Shown here: one piece after another, positions 10,468-21,238 of the stretch | How positions within the stretch are numbered: the first letter of the stretch is position 1 | Layout of the letters: each line of letters starts with the position of its first letter | DNA from: Novosphingobium sp. | GTDB lineage: Bacteria; Pseudomonadota; Alphaproteobacteria; Sphingomonadales; Sphingomonadaceae | Direction of reading: 5' to 3' | Assembly (NCBI RefSeq): GCF_024642085.1 | Contig: NZ_JAHEBV010000009.1 | Location: forward strand, 1-64,000 | DNA: 64,000 bases | Notes under the pieces: generated by a model | Told to the model about the DNA's origin: nothing | Seen by the model: only the letters and a program-made list of their open reading frames with translations | The model's database searches: none | Made by a program: the position numbers and the translations under genes

Positions 10468-11469
10468 TCATGCAGCGGCCGGTTCAGCCGCCAACGGGCG
10501 CCAGCGCAGCCACAGTTTCCGCCCCGCCCAGCCCAACGCCGCGAAGGGCGCCAGCAGTGCCAGAACGCCGATCAAGGCTGCGAAGGTCATGCCGAAAATC
10601 CCGCCCAATGCACCCACCACGCTGCGGATCGGGCCCATGAAGCTACTTTTCTCTTCGCGCCGGATGGCCGCTGCCACCGGATTGTAATCGATATGGATCG
10701 CGCTGAAATCGACCCGGCCCTTCATTTCAGCCAGCCAACTGCGCGCCTGATCAATCTCCTCGTTGACCTGCGCGACACCGCGCTCGGCTTCCACAAGTTC
10801 GGTTACGGTGCCGCGGCGGCTGGTGAGCACTTCCATCAGCCGGTCGCGCAGGATGGTGCGCGCGCGCAGCCGCGCCTCGGTGTCGACGATCTGTTTGGAC
10901 ACATCTTCCCCGCTGATCGAGCTTGCAGCCTGGGTGCCGCCCGCCGAGGCGACCTGCTGGGCCAGTTCACTACCAAAGCTGCGCGCACGGGACGCGGCGA
11001 CGGCGAGGTCGAGGCTGCCCGTGCCGCGCCCGTCATCATCGCCCGAATGGACCATCGCGATGATCCGGCAGGTTGCCGGACCCAGCCGTTCGCACATGTC
11101 GGCCTGGCTTTGCTGAACATCGGCCAGACTGCGCGGATCAAGCGTGAAACCGTACGAATAGCGGTACGCAATCTGCGGCAGCGACACGGCAAGGTTGGCA
11201 GGCGGTATATTCAGCGCAGCTGAAGCTGCGCCCCGTGGCGGGGGTGGCGGCGATAGTGGCGGCGAAATCGGTGCAGCCATCATTCGGGGATCCGGCATCG
11301 CAATATCGGCGGTGGTGACCGAGCGGTGCACCGCTTCATCAAGGCCGGATTTGTTCTGTGTCCGATGGGGGGCGAAAGGCGTTTGCACCTGTGATGAACT
11401 GATGGCGATCATCACCACCAACACGACCGGAACCGAAGCAAGCGCGGCGGCGGCAAGACGATGCTTCAT
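10468..11469 (-). CDS. DUF4349 domain-containing protein
   Basis: Signal/TM N-terminus, coiled-coil, C-terminal TM; alternative start at 11478. Confidence 0.8.
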   Translation of the reverse strand: MKHRLAAAALASVPVVLVVMIAISSSQVQTPFAPHRTQNKSGLDEAVHRSVTTADIAMPDPRMMAAPISPPLSPPPPPRGAASAALNIPPANLAVSLPQIAYRYSYGFTLDPRSLADVQQSQADMCERLGPATCRIIAMVHSGDDDGRGTGSLDLAVAASRARSFGSELAQQVASAGGTQAASSISGEDVSKQIVDTEARLRARTILRDRLMEVLTSRRGTVTELVEAERGVAQVNEEIDQARSWLAEMKGRVDFSAIHIDYNPVAAAIRREEKSSFMGPIRSVVGALGGIFGMTFAALIGVLALLAPFAALGWAGRKLWLRWRPLAAEPAAA

Positions 11470-11495
11470 GGCATGCACTCCCGTTTTATGTTATG

Positions 11496-11508
11496 TGATA
11501 CTGTATCA
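11496..11508. promoter_or_regulatory. Candidate operator palindrome TGATACTGTATCA
   Basis: Perfect palindrome with single-base centre, about 27 bp upstream of the DUF4349 gene. Confidence 0.45.
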
Positions 11509-11612
11509 TTCATTATGGGATATGCAAGAGGCGGTCAAATCGCGAAAACCCTATGGAAAAGCGTGCCAACCCGCTTGGGCCGCGAATCGCGCCCTGCTAG
11601 GGCAGCTGGGTA

Positions 11613-13898
11613 ATGACCACCGAAGTGACCGAGCCCGATCCGTTTGACGCCATCGTCGATGCACCATTCGATTCAGCATTGTCGCAGCGCTATCTGGTTT
11701 ACGCATTATCGACGATCACAGCGCGGTCGCTGCCTGATCTGCGCGACGGGCTAAAGCCAGTCCACCGGCGCCTGCTGTGGGCGATGCGGCAACTGAAGCT
11801 CAACCCCAACGATGCTTACAAGAAATCGGCGCGCGTGGTCGGCGACGTAATCGGCAAGTATCATCCCCACGGGGATCAGTCGGTTTATGATGCGATGGTC
11901 CGCCTCGCCCAGGATTTCAGCCTGCGCTATCCGCTGGTCGACGGGCAGGGCAATTTCGGTAACATCGACGGCGATAACGCCGCCGCCTATCGATACACCG
12001 AGGCACGGCTGACCAAGACTGCGATCCAGCTGATGGCGGGGCTGGATGAAGGCACGGTCAACTTCATCCCGACCTATAACGGCGAGGAGGAAGAACCGGA
12101 GATTTTCCCTGGTCTGTTCCCCAACCTGCTGGCCAATGGGTCGACCGGGATTGCGGTGGGCATGGCCACATCGATCCCCAGCCACAACGTTGCAGAAATT
12201 ATCGACGCGACCTTGCTGCTGATCGACAACCCCCATGTCGAACACCCCCAGCTGATGGAGGTGTTCAAGGGCCCGGATTTTGCCACCGGCGGCGAGGTGG
12301 TAGACAGCGCAGCGTCAATTTCCAATGCTTATGAAACCGGCAAGGGCGCCTTCCGTGTGCGCGGACGATTTTCAACCGGGCGCGAAAGCGATGGGTCGTG
12401 GGAGGCCACAGGTATTGAAAAGCTGCCGGGCGGGCAATGGCAGCTGGTTGTCAGCGAAATTCCCTACATGCTGGCCAAGGGCAAGCTTATCGAACAGGTC
12501 GCTCAGGCGATTGCAGACAAGAAACTGCCGATCCTGGAAGATGTCCGCGACGAAAGCGACGAACAGGTGCGGTTGGTCTTCGTGCCGAAAAGCCGCAACG
12601 TCGATCCCGCGCTGCTCAAGGAATCGCTATTCAAGCTGACCGATCTGGAAAGCCGGTTCAGCCTTAACCTCAACGTGCTAGACGCCAACCGCACGCCGGG
12701 GGTGATGGGGATCAAGCTGCTGCTGCAGGAATGGGTGATCGCCCAGATCGACATTTTGCTTCGCCGCACCCAGCACCGGCTGGACAAGATCGCCGCGCGG
12801 CTGGAGCTGCTTGAAGGCTATATCATAGCCTACCTCAACCTGGACCGCATCATCGCGATCATCCGGACCGAGGATGAGCCAAAGCCGGTGATGATGGCCG
12901 AGTTCGCGCTGACCGACCGCCAGGCCGAAGCGATCCTTAACATGCGGCTGCGCAGCTTGCGCAAGTTGGAAGAAATGGAGCTGCGGCGCGAGCGCGATGA
13001 ATTGCTGACCGAACAGGACGAATTGCAAAAACTGCTCGACAGCCCCGCCCGCCAGCGCACCCGGCTCAAGCGCGACCTCAACACACTGCGCAAGGACTAT
13101 GCCGAGGATACCGCGCTCGGCCGCCGCCGCACCACGATAGCTGAAGCGTCACCCACGGTTGAGTTTTCGTTGGATGCAATGATCGAAAAGGCTCCGGTCA
13201 CGGTGATCCTGTCTGCCAAGGGTTGGATCCGCGGGGCTTCGGGGCATGAGGCGCTGGACAAGGAGTTCAAGTTCAAGGAAGGCGACGGGCCGGCCTTCGC
13301 ACTGCATGCCCAGACGACCGACAAGTTGCTGATCGCCTGCGACAACGGCCGGTTTTACACGCTGGGCTGCGACAAGCTGCCATCCGCGCGCGGATTTGGC
13401 GAACCGATCCGGACCATGATTGACATCGACGCCGAAGCGCAGATCGTCGAATTGCTGGCATACCGGCCCAAGGCACAATTGCTGCTGGCCAGCAACCAGG
13501 GACGTGGCTTTGCTGCCGAGGCCGATGAATTGCTGGCCGAAACCCGCAAGGGCCGCGGCGTGATGACCACCAAGCCTGGGGTCAAGCTGGCCGTGGTTCG
13601 CGAGATTCCGCTTGAGCACGATCATGTTGCCGTGGTTGGCGATAACCGCAAGCTTGTGTTGTTCAGTCTCGAGGAGCTGCCCGTCTTGGCCAAGGGACAG
13701 GGCGTAACCTTGCAGCGTTACCGCGATGGCGGTCTGTCCGATGCGATCACGCTCAAGCTGGAAGACGGGCTGAGCTGGAAAATGGGTGGTGAAACTGGCC
13801 GAACCCGGACTGAGCCCGACATGCGCTTGTGGAAAGTCGCGCGCGGTGCGGCTGGTCGTTTGCCGCCAAGCGGTTTCCCAAGGGACAACAAGTTCTAG
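11613..13898 (+). CDS. parC: DNA topoisomerase IV subunit A
   Basis: 761 aa; [30 protein letters not shown] and [11 protein letters not shown]. Confidence 0.95.
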   Translation: MTTEVTEPDPFDAIVDAPFDSALSQRYLVYALSTITARSLPDLRDGLKPVHRRLLWAMRQLKLNPNDAYKKSARVVGDVIGKYHPHGDQSVYDAMVRLAQDFSLRYPLVDGQGNFGNIDGDNAAAYRYTEARLTKTAIQLMAGLDEGTVNFIPTYNGEEEEPEIFPGLFPNLLANGSTGIAVGMATSIPSHNVAEIIDATLLLIDNPHVEHPQLMEVFKGPDFATGGEVVDSAASISNAYETGKGAFRVRGRFSTGRESDGSWEATGIEKLPGGQWQLVVSEIPYMLAKGKLIEQVAQAIADKKLPILEDVRDESDEQVRLVFVPKSRNVDPALLKESLFKLTDLESRFSLNLNVLDANRTPGVMGIKLLLQEWVIAQIDILLRRTQHRLDKIAARLELLEGYIIAYLNLDRIIAIIRTEDEPKPVMMAEFALTDRQAEAILNMRLRSLRKLEEMELRRERDELLTEQDELQKLLDSPARQRTRLKRDLNTLRKDYAEDTALGRRRTTIAEASPTVEFSLDAMIEKAPVTVILSAKGWIRGASGHEALDKEFKFKEGDGPAFALHAQTTDKLLIACDNGRFYTLGCDKLPSARGFGEPIRTMIDIDAEAQIVELLAYRPKAQLLLASNQGRGFAAEADELLAETRKGRGVMTTKPGVKLAVVREIPLEHDHVAVVGDNRKLVLFSLEELPVLAKGQGVTLQRYRDGGLSDAITLKLEDGLSWKMGGETGRTRTEPDMRLWKVARGAAGRLPPSGFPRDNKF

Positions 13899-13994
13899 AA
13901 TTGGATCGGGCTGGCGGTTCGTTCAGCCGAAGTTTTGGTGAAGCAGTGCAGCATTTATTGATGCGGCATCCCTGACCGGCAAAAGGAGACCGCC

Positions 13995-14438
13995 ATGGCA
14001 CGACTGACGATAGGTTTGACTGCTGCTGTCCTGCTGTCCGCAGCGCCGGCTTATGCTGCATCCTCGGCGTGGAAAGCGGGTATGCTGCAAGGGATCATCT
14101 ATTACGGCGCGATCGGCCAACGCGGAGCGGGCGACCGTCTTTCGTTCGAATGCAATGCAACCGGCGCGACAATCACCAGCGAACTGCGCGGCTCACCTGC
14201 GAAGGGCCTGGTCCATGTGACGGTTGACGGGACAAAGACGATGTTCTCGCCCGATGAAGACGGCGCGATAACCACCGATACGCCAATCGAGCGCGATAAT
14301 TTCCGTTGGTTGTGGGGCAAGGTGCGCAGCGGCAAGGTGCTGACCCTGCGATATGACGACGGCCGCACCGGCACGTTTTCGCTGCGCGGCGCTGCGCGCG
14401 TGCTGCCCAGCAAACCCTGCATGACTGAATATCGCTAG
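13995..14438 (+). CDS. Hypothetical secreted protein
   Basis: 147 aa with signal peptide; AGGAG RBS upstream. Confidence 0.65.
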   Translation: MARLTIGLTAAVLLSAAPAYAASSAWKAGMLQGIIYYGAIGQRGAGDRLSFECNATGATITSELRGSPAKGLVHVTVDGTKTMFSPDEDGAITTDTPIERDNFRWLWGKVRSGKVLTLRYDDGRTGTFSLRGAARVLPSKPCMTEYR

Positions 14439-14443
14439 GCCGT

Positions 14444-15130
14444 TTATGCTTCTGGCTGCGGGTTCTTGGGAACCAAAATCAGAGTCCGCCCTTCCACACG
14501 CCAGCTAGCCAGGCGGGACAGCAGGTTCATGCCTATCACGTTGGTCTGGCCCATCGCGGGCGCGATGACCGCGTCGAGATCGCGTGCAACCACGTTGCCA
14601 AAGCGTAATTCGCCAATCGAAGCCATGCGCGCCGGGGTCGCTCCGTTGGCGGTCTGCAAAACGACCGCGCGGCCCAGCGCGGTGGGTTCGATCCGCGCCG
14701 CTTCGGCTGTTTGGGGTGAAATCGCGGTAAGCGTGGCACCCGTATCGACCAGGAAGCGGCGCTCTGTCCCGTTGATCTGTGCCTTGACCCAGAAATGCCC
14801 ATCGCCTGAAATCGGGATGCGCGTTTCGCCTCCTTCGATGCGTTGTTCCTCCAGACCCGCGATGGCGAGCGAAATGTCGCTGTTGGTGGAAAAGCGCGCG
14901 GCTTGGGCGATTGTCAAAAGAAGTACCGCGATCAAGGCAAGGTTGCCCATTCCGCGCAGCGCGCGGCCCAGCCACGGAACCGGACGGGAAATCATCGATC
15001 CCGCAACGGACACAAATATTGCCACCAACGCGACCAGTAGCAAGGGCTGCTGCGACAAGAAGCGGGCGAGGTCAGGCATGTTCATCATAGCGACCATACC
15101 ACGGTTCGGCTTTCCCGCAGATGAGCGCAT
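14444..15130 (-). CDS. Retropepsin-like aspartic protease family protein
   Basis: FLVDTGATLTAIS motif after N-terminal TM helices (TIGR02281-like); true start likely one of the internal Met residues. Confidence 0.82.
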   Translation of the reverse strand: MRSSAGKPNRGMVAMMNMPDLARFLSQQPLLLVALVAIFVSVAGSMISRPVPWLGRALRGMGNLALIAVLLLTIAQAARFSTNSDISLAIAGLEEQRIEGGETRIPISGDGHFWVKAQINGTERRFLVDTGATLTAISPQTAEAARIEPTALGRAVVLQTANGATPARMASIGELRFGNVVARDLDAVIAPAMGQTNVIGMNLLSRLASWRVEGRTLILVPKNPQPEA

Positions 15131-16297
15131 TTAGCTGCCAAGGGTTTCATCCAGCAGTGCCTTAACGCGCGCCGCGTCGGGAAAACCCTCGGCGATCCAG
15201 CGCGATTCGACCGCTTGCAGAGTGCGGGCCACCTCTGGCCCCGCCTTGACGCCGCGCGCCACGATCTGGCCACCCTTGAGCGGGAAGGTGGGAACGTCCC
15301 AACCGTCAAGCGGGCTGATGCTTGATCCCGTCAACAGAAGACGGTCAATCGCTTGCTCCCTGCCCAGGCGATAAGCCAGCGAGCGGGGGTCCAAAGCCGA
15401 ACTGCCGCGCCCAGCCGCCAATGCGAGGCGCTTTTTCTGCGCTCCCGACAAACGAAAGCGGCTGGCGACACTCTCGGCCAGCGGTACGTCGCAGGGAAGC
15501 AAAGCAGCAAGCCGGCGCAAGGCATCTGGTGCCACGTCCTGGCGGCTTTCTTCGGCAGTCAGCCGGGCAAGGGCGATAACATCAGCCTCGGGCAGAACAA
15601 CGTCCAACACGCCCAATTCGGCCATACGTGCTGCGGTGGGGGCGGGGTCAGGCAGACTTAGCATGTTCATCATTTCCATGCCGATACGTTCGCGCGACAG
15701 GCCTTTCAGCGTTGCGGCAAGATCGGCACAGGCCTGCTCGGCAGCAGGATCGGCGGGCTGCGATCCAAACCGTGACTGGAAACGGAAATAGCGCAGGATA
15801 CGCAGATGATCTTCGCGGATACGCTGATGCGGATCACCAATAAAGCGCACCCGGCGTGCTTTCAGATCTTCACGCCCACCGAAATAGTCAAACAGTTCGC
15901 CGGTTTGCGGATCTGCATAAAGCGCGTTGATCGTAAAATCGCGCCGCGCTGCGTCGTCCTGCCATTCGCTGGCGAAAGCTACTGTGGCCCGGCGCCCGTC
16001 GGTGCTGACGTCGTGGCGCAGCGTCGTGATCTCGACCGGCCCGTCCGGCAGCACCGCAGTTATCGTACCGTGGTCGATCCCGGTAGGCACTGGTTGGAAC
16101 CCAGCAGCACGAACGCGGGACATGACGTCTTTGGGATCAAGCGGTGTGGCCAGGTCAATGTCCTTGACCGCGATGCCCAGCAAGGTGTCGCGCACTGCAC
16201 CCCCGACATAGCGGGCCTGACCGGGGCCCAGCGCGGCGATCAGCGCGGAAATACCGGCGCGGTTCTGCCATTCTGTCGGGGGTAGCCGGTCTACCAT
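15131..16297 (-). CDS. cca: CCA tRNA nucleotidyltransferase
   Basis: YVGGAVRDTLLGIAVKDIDLAT; start MVDRLPPTEW overlaps upstream nudix gene. Confidence 0.92.
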   Translation of the reverse strand: MVDRLPPTEWQNRAGISALIAALGPGQARYVGGAVRDTLLGIAVKDIDLATPLDPKDVMSRVRAAGFQPVPTGIDHGTITAVLPDGPVEITTLRHDVSTDGRRATVAFASEWQDDAARRDFTINALYADPQTGELFDYFGGREDLKARRVRFIGDPHQRIREDHLRILRYFRFQSRFGSQPADPAAEQACADLAATLKGLSRERIGMEMMNMLSLPDPAPTAARMAELGVLDVVLPEADVIALARLTAEESRQDVAPDALRRLAALLPCDVPLAESVASRFRLSGAQKKRLALAAGRGSSALDPRSLAYRLGREQAIDRLLLTGSSISPLDGWDVPTFPLKGGQIVARGVKAGPEVARTLQAVESRWIAEGFPDAARVKALLDETLGS

Positions 16298-16875
16298 GCG
16301 ATGCGCTTTGCCAGATTGGCGATAATTGCGGCAGTCACCCCCCAGATGCGGTGTTCGTTCCACATGATTTCAAGGTAATGCCGTTCAGCCCCCGCCCAAA
16401 ACGCTGATTGACGCTGGTGGTTGGCGCTATCGAAAACATATTCAACGGGCGCCTCGAACCATTTGGCCACTTCGGTCGGGTTGGGGCGCAGTTCCAGATC
16501 GGGCGGCACCACGGCAATCACCGGGGTTACGGCATAGCCGGTGCCGGTTCGGTAAACGTCGCTTGGCCCGATCACAGTGACCTGCGCCGGATCGATCCCC
16601 AATTCCTCGTTCGCCTCGCGCAGCGCAGCTTCAACCGCGTCTTCGCCCGGATCGATCTTGCCGCCGGGAAAAGCGACCTGGCCGGGGTGCGAGCGCATGT
16701 TGGACGGGCGGTGGATCAGCAGAAAGCCCGGCCGCTCACGCTCGGTGATAGCGGCCAGCACGGCAGCGGGGCGCAAGTCATCGGGCACGTCGCGGTGATC
16801 GCTGTGCAGGGTATCGATCTGTGCCGCGTGACCATTTGCATGAAGCCGGCGCAAGCGCTGAACAAGTGCGCTCAT
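16291..16875 (-). CDS. NUDIX hydrolase / CoA pyrophosphatase-like
   Basis: Nudix box GGKIDPGEDAVEAALREANEELG. Confidence 0.92.
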   Translation of the reverse strand: MSALVQRLRRLHANGHAAQIDTLHSDHRDVPDDLRPAAVLAAITERERPGFLLIHRPSNMRSHPGQVAFPGGKIDPGEDAVEAALREANEELGIDPAQVTVIGPSDVYRTGTGYAVTPVIAVVPPDLELRPNPTEVAKWFEAPVEYVFDSANHQRQSAFWAGAERHYLEIMWNEHRIWGVTAAIIANLAKRIAW

Positions 16876-17411
16876 TGCGGCACCAGCGAAAACACAGCGC
16901 CCTGGCTGCTGACCGTCAAATCGTCGCCGGACAGTTCCACCAGTTGAAGCCAGGTGCTGCGATTGATCCGCGCCTCGGTACCGCTGCGCACGGCAAGATA
17001 AAGCGCCGGCGTTTCGGCATCGCCGCGCGCCATCAGCGGGTGATCCGGCCCGGCAATCACCGTATCATCGCTGTTGAGACGAAAGGCCAGCGCGCCGTCG
17101 GTGGCGGTCACGTCCGTGGCGATAAACGCAGCGTCTTCCACCGTGATCGATTGCTTTTCACTTGGCGTCACCAGCCAGTGGCGGCCATCGGCGTCGCGGA
17201 GCAGCAGGTTTGCGAAGGCGCGGATCATGGCCGGGCGGCGCACTTCGCCGCCATCGTGGAACCAGCGCCCGTCCGCCTTTATCGTCATCAGACTGTCTGC
17301 CGTTGCCTGCGGCTCCCACTGGTCAACCGGCGGCAACTTGCGCGCGGCCACCAACTCGGCCAATTGGGCGAGCGACAGTCCGGAAATATCTGGGGGCGGG
17401 ACATAGGGCAT
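16872..17411 (-). CDS. DUF1285 domain-containing protein
   Basis: 179 aa, overlaps the nudix gene by 4 nt; DUF1285-like. Confidence 0.8.
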   Translation of the reverse strand: MPYVPPPDISGLSLAQLAELVAARKLPPVDQWEPQATADSLMTIKADGRWFHDGGEVRRPAMIRAFANLLLRDADGRHWLVTPSEKQSITVEDAAFIATDVTATDGALAFRLNSDDTVIAGPDHPLMARGDAETPALYLAVRSGTEARINRSTWLQLVELSGDDLTVSSQGAVFSLVPQ

Positions 17412-17434
17412 CGGTCACGCGATGCCAGATCGGA

Positions 17435-17953
17435 CTAGCGCAGCCAAGGCCCCAACGTGCCTTCGCGGGGCAGAACAGCGGGATTGTCGGTGCGGGCCAG
17501 CAGGCGGCTGGCCTCAAACGGGCCGGGCAAGTGCCAACCAAGAGTGTGGGCGTTGCTAAAGCCCCAGAAGCGGCCATAGTATTCGGGGTCGCCAATCATC
17601 ACCTGTGGCAATGGCGCCTGCGGGGATAGCGCGGCCAGAGCGGCCGTCATCAACGCTTTGCCGATTCCGGTGCCCTGCGCCTCTGGCTCAACCGCAACGG
17701 GCCCGACCATGATTAACGGATGGGCGCGGCCCTCAGGATCAGTCAGTGCGACCGGCCAACACTGCACCGTGCCAACCAGATGCTCTTCGCCGTTGATCGC
17801 AGCGAAGCTAAGGCCGGGGAGCCAATCGGTGCCTTCGCGTACCTTATAAGCCGTGCGGCTTTTGCGTTCTGGCTCAAACGCGCGATCAAGCAGTGCTTCG
17901 ACCATGGCGGGATCGACATTGTCGAGCGGGATCAGGGTCAGGGCCTCGGTCAT
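17435..17953 (-). CDS. GNAT family N-acetyltransferase
   Basis: VGPVAVEPEAQGTGIGKALM acetyl-CoA binding motif. Confidence 0.88.
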   Translation of the reverse strand: MTEALTLIPLDNVDPAMVEALLDRAFEPERKSRTAYKVREGTDWLPGLSFAAINGEEHLVGTVQCWPVALTDPEGRAHPLIMVGPVAVEPEAQGTGIGKALMTAALAALSPQAPLPQVMIGDPEYYGRFWGFSNAHTLGWHLPGPFEASRLLARTDNPAVLPREGTLGPWLR

Positions 17954-17988
17954 CGAGGCGCGCCGATAGGGGCTGAAGCAAGGCTTGT

Positions 17989-19146
17989 CTACTTGCGAGA
18001 GAGCCTCAGCAGCCGCCCGCCGTCGCCGTCTTCCAAGATATAGATTGAGCCATCCGCCCCCTCGACGATTTCACGGATGCGCTTTCCCAGCGGATAGCGC
18101 GCCTGTTCAGTGGCCTTGTTGCCGTCGATGCTGGCCCGAACCAGCCCTTCGCTGCCCAATGCGGCGATCAGCGCCTGACCTTTCCATTCGGGCCACATCT
18201 TGCCGGAATAGAAAATGAAATCGCCTGGCGCGATCACCGGGTTCCAGCTGATTGCGGGTGCGGCCAGATCGGGCCTTGTCGCGTGTCGCGGGATTGGCTT
18301 GCCATCATAATGATCGCCGTCCGACACCAGCGGCCAGCCATAGTTCTGGCCCTGTTTGACCTGGTTGAGCTCGTCGCCCCCGGCAGGCCCGTGTTCCAGG
18401 TCCCATAACTGTCCCGCCGCATCGAACTTTAGACCCAGAATGTTGCGGTGGCCGTAGGTCCAGATTTGTGCGCTGATCCCGCCTTTCGCAGCCAGCGGAT
18501 TGCCAGCAGCGGGTGAACCGTCGGGATTGAGCCGCAGAACCTTGCCCAAGTTGACCGACAGGTCTTGTGCAGGAGTGAACTTCTGCCGCTCACCCGAAGC
18601 GAGGAACAAATACTTGCCGTCGGGCGAAAAAGCGATGCGGTGCGAATAATGCCCGCGCCCGGTCACTTTGGGCTGCTGACGCCAGATAACGCTGAACCCT
18701 TCAATCCGGCATGAGTCGGCTTCTTCGCAGACCAGCGTCCCTTTGCCCAGCGCCGCACCGCGGGTGTCGCCGCTGCCTGCCTCGGCCCAGGTCAGATAGA
18801 TTGTTCGCCGCGACAGGGTGGATGCTGCTTCGGCGGGGAGAAAGGCAATTTCGCCCAAACCACCCTGGCCGCCGTAATCGACTTTGGGCACGCCGGTGAC
18901 CGTGCCTAACCGTCCGCTGCGAACGTCGCGAAACTTTATCGTCCCGCCCTTTTCGGTGACGAACAATACCTGGGTCCCCGGCGCGAACGCTGCGGCCCAA
19001 GGTTCGTCGAACGAGCCCAGAACTTCACTGCTGAAGCCTTCAGTCTGACCTTGGCTGGCAGATCGACTATCCCCGGCGGCAGTGGTGCCGCAGCTTGCGA
19101 GGATTAAGGGAAGGGGCGATAGGGCGATCAGGATTTTTGCAAACAT
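17989..19146 (-). CDS. PQQ-dependent sugar dehydrogenase-like lipoprotein
   Basis: Lipobox LILASC; WDLEHGPAGGDELNQVKQGQNYGWP beta-propeller motif. Confidence 0.9.
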   Translation of the reverse strand: MFAKILIALSPLPLILASCGTTAAGDSRSASQGQTEGFSSEVLGSFDEPWAAAFAPGTQVLFVTEKGGTIKFRDVRSGRLGTVTGVPKVDYGGQGGLGEIAFLPAEAASTLSRRTIYLTWAEAGSGDTRGAALGKGTLVCEEADSCRIEGFSVIWRQQPKVTGRGHYSHRIAFSPDGKYLFLASGERQKFTPAQDLSVNLGKVLRLNPDGSPAAGNPLAAKGGISAQIWTYGHRNILGLKFDAAGQLWDLEHGPAGGDELNQVKQGQNYGWPLVSDGDHYDGKPIPRHATRPDLAAPAISWNPVIAPGDFIFYSGKMWPEWKGQALIAALGSEGLVRASIDGNKATEQARYPLGKRIREIVEGADGSIYILEDGDGGRLLRLSRK

Positions 19147-19774
19147 GTCCGCAACAATTACCCAGCCAGCCACTTTTGCCAAGTCCGACCACATCGTCAT
19201 CGGCGTGGACGAGGCGGGGCGCGGGCCGCTGGCCGGACCGGTGGTGGCAGCAGCTTGCGTGCTGGGACCCAATGCCCCTGCCGGGCTCGACGATTCTAAA
19301 AAGCTGTCTGCCCGTCGCCGCGCAGTGCTTGAACCGCAAATCCACGACAGCAGCCAGTGGGCGCTGGGTCTGGCCGCGGTTGACGAGATCGACGCGCTTA
19401 ATATCTTTGGCGCAACCATGCTGGCGATGACCCGAGCCGTCACAGCACTGTGCGATCTGCTTGGTGCGGAACCCGATCAGGTGCTGATCGACGGGAACAA
19501 GACCCCGCTCGGCCGGGTGCCCGAATGGCGCTGGAAAGCTCGCGCCATCGTTGGCGGCGATGGAATCGAACCATGCATCTCGGCCGCATCGATCCTGGCC
19601 AAGGAGCACCGCGACCGGCTGATGCGTGCCGCAGCGCTGGACCACCCGTTTTTCGGCTGGGAACGCAACATGGGCTATGGCACCGCGGAACACTTGGCGG
19701 CGCTGCGCAAGCACGGCTTGACGCCGCTCCACCGCCGCAGCTTTGCTCCGGTGGTCCAGCTGGTTTTGATCTGA
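19145..19774 (+). CDS. rnhB: Ribonuclease HII
   Basis: IGVDEAGRGPLAGPVV, DDSKKLS. Confidence 0.95.
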   Translation: MSATITQPATFAKSDHIVIGVDEAGRGPLAGPVVAAACVLGPNAPAGLDDSKKLSARRRAVLEPQIHDSSQWALGLAAVDEIDALNIFGATMLAMTRAVTALCDLLGAEPDQVLIDGNKTPLGRVPEWRWKARAIVGGDGIEPCISAASILAKEHRDRLMRAAALDHPFFGWERNMGYGTAEHLAALRKHGLTPLHRRSFAPVVQLVLI

Positions 19775-19810
19775 CACCCGCAAATAATTCGGCGGGCGAG
19801 TCTTCCCCGT

Positions 19811-19862
19811 CACACCCCTACATCTTGAGTCCCTGGCGAATCCCGGGACTCTAGATGGTGTG
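19811..19862. repeat. Imperfect inverted repeat downstream of rnhB, possible terminator
   Basis: CACACC..ATCTTGAGTCCC / GGGACTCTAGATGGTGTG; no U-tract. Confidence 0.5.
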
Positions 19863-19887
19863 CCGGACTCGTTCCGTTCTCATGCCG

Positions 19888-19906
19888 GTAACCTTTCGCT
19901 AACCAT
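19888..19906 (+). promoter_or_regulatory. Degenerate CtrA-like box GTAA-N7-CTAACCAT
   Basis: One mismatch per half-site to TTAA-N7-TTAA. Confidence 0.4.
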
Positions 19907-19940
19907 CGCGGGCTAGGATTCCCGCGGAGTCGCTGCTTGA

Positions 19941-21131
<1,191 letters not shown>

Positions 21132-21238
21132 TCATCACGTACTACCTCCATCCGATTGCTCTGGCTGCTTCGCCGCAAAGCGAAGAGGGCGATGCGCTGC
21201 GTCTGGCTGGCGGGCTGGTCTACGCCAGCCGCTTTGCC

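Larger units (their letters stand above)
19798..19931. promoter_or_regulatory. Cluster of seven GANTC methylation sites upstream of ccrM
   Basis: GANTC at 19798, 19827, 19838, 19847, 19866, 19917, 19927 (start positions read directly). Confidence 0.85.
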
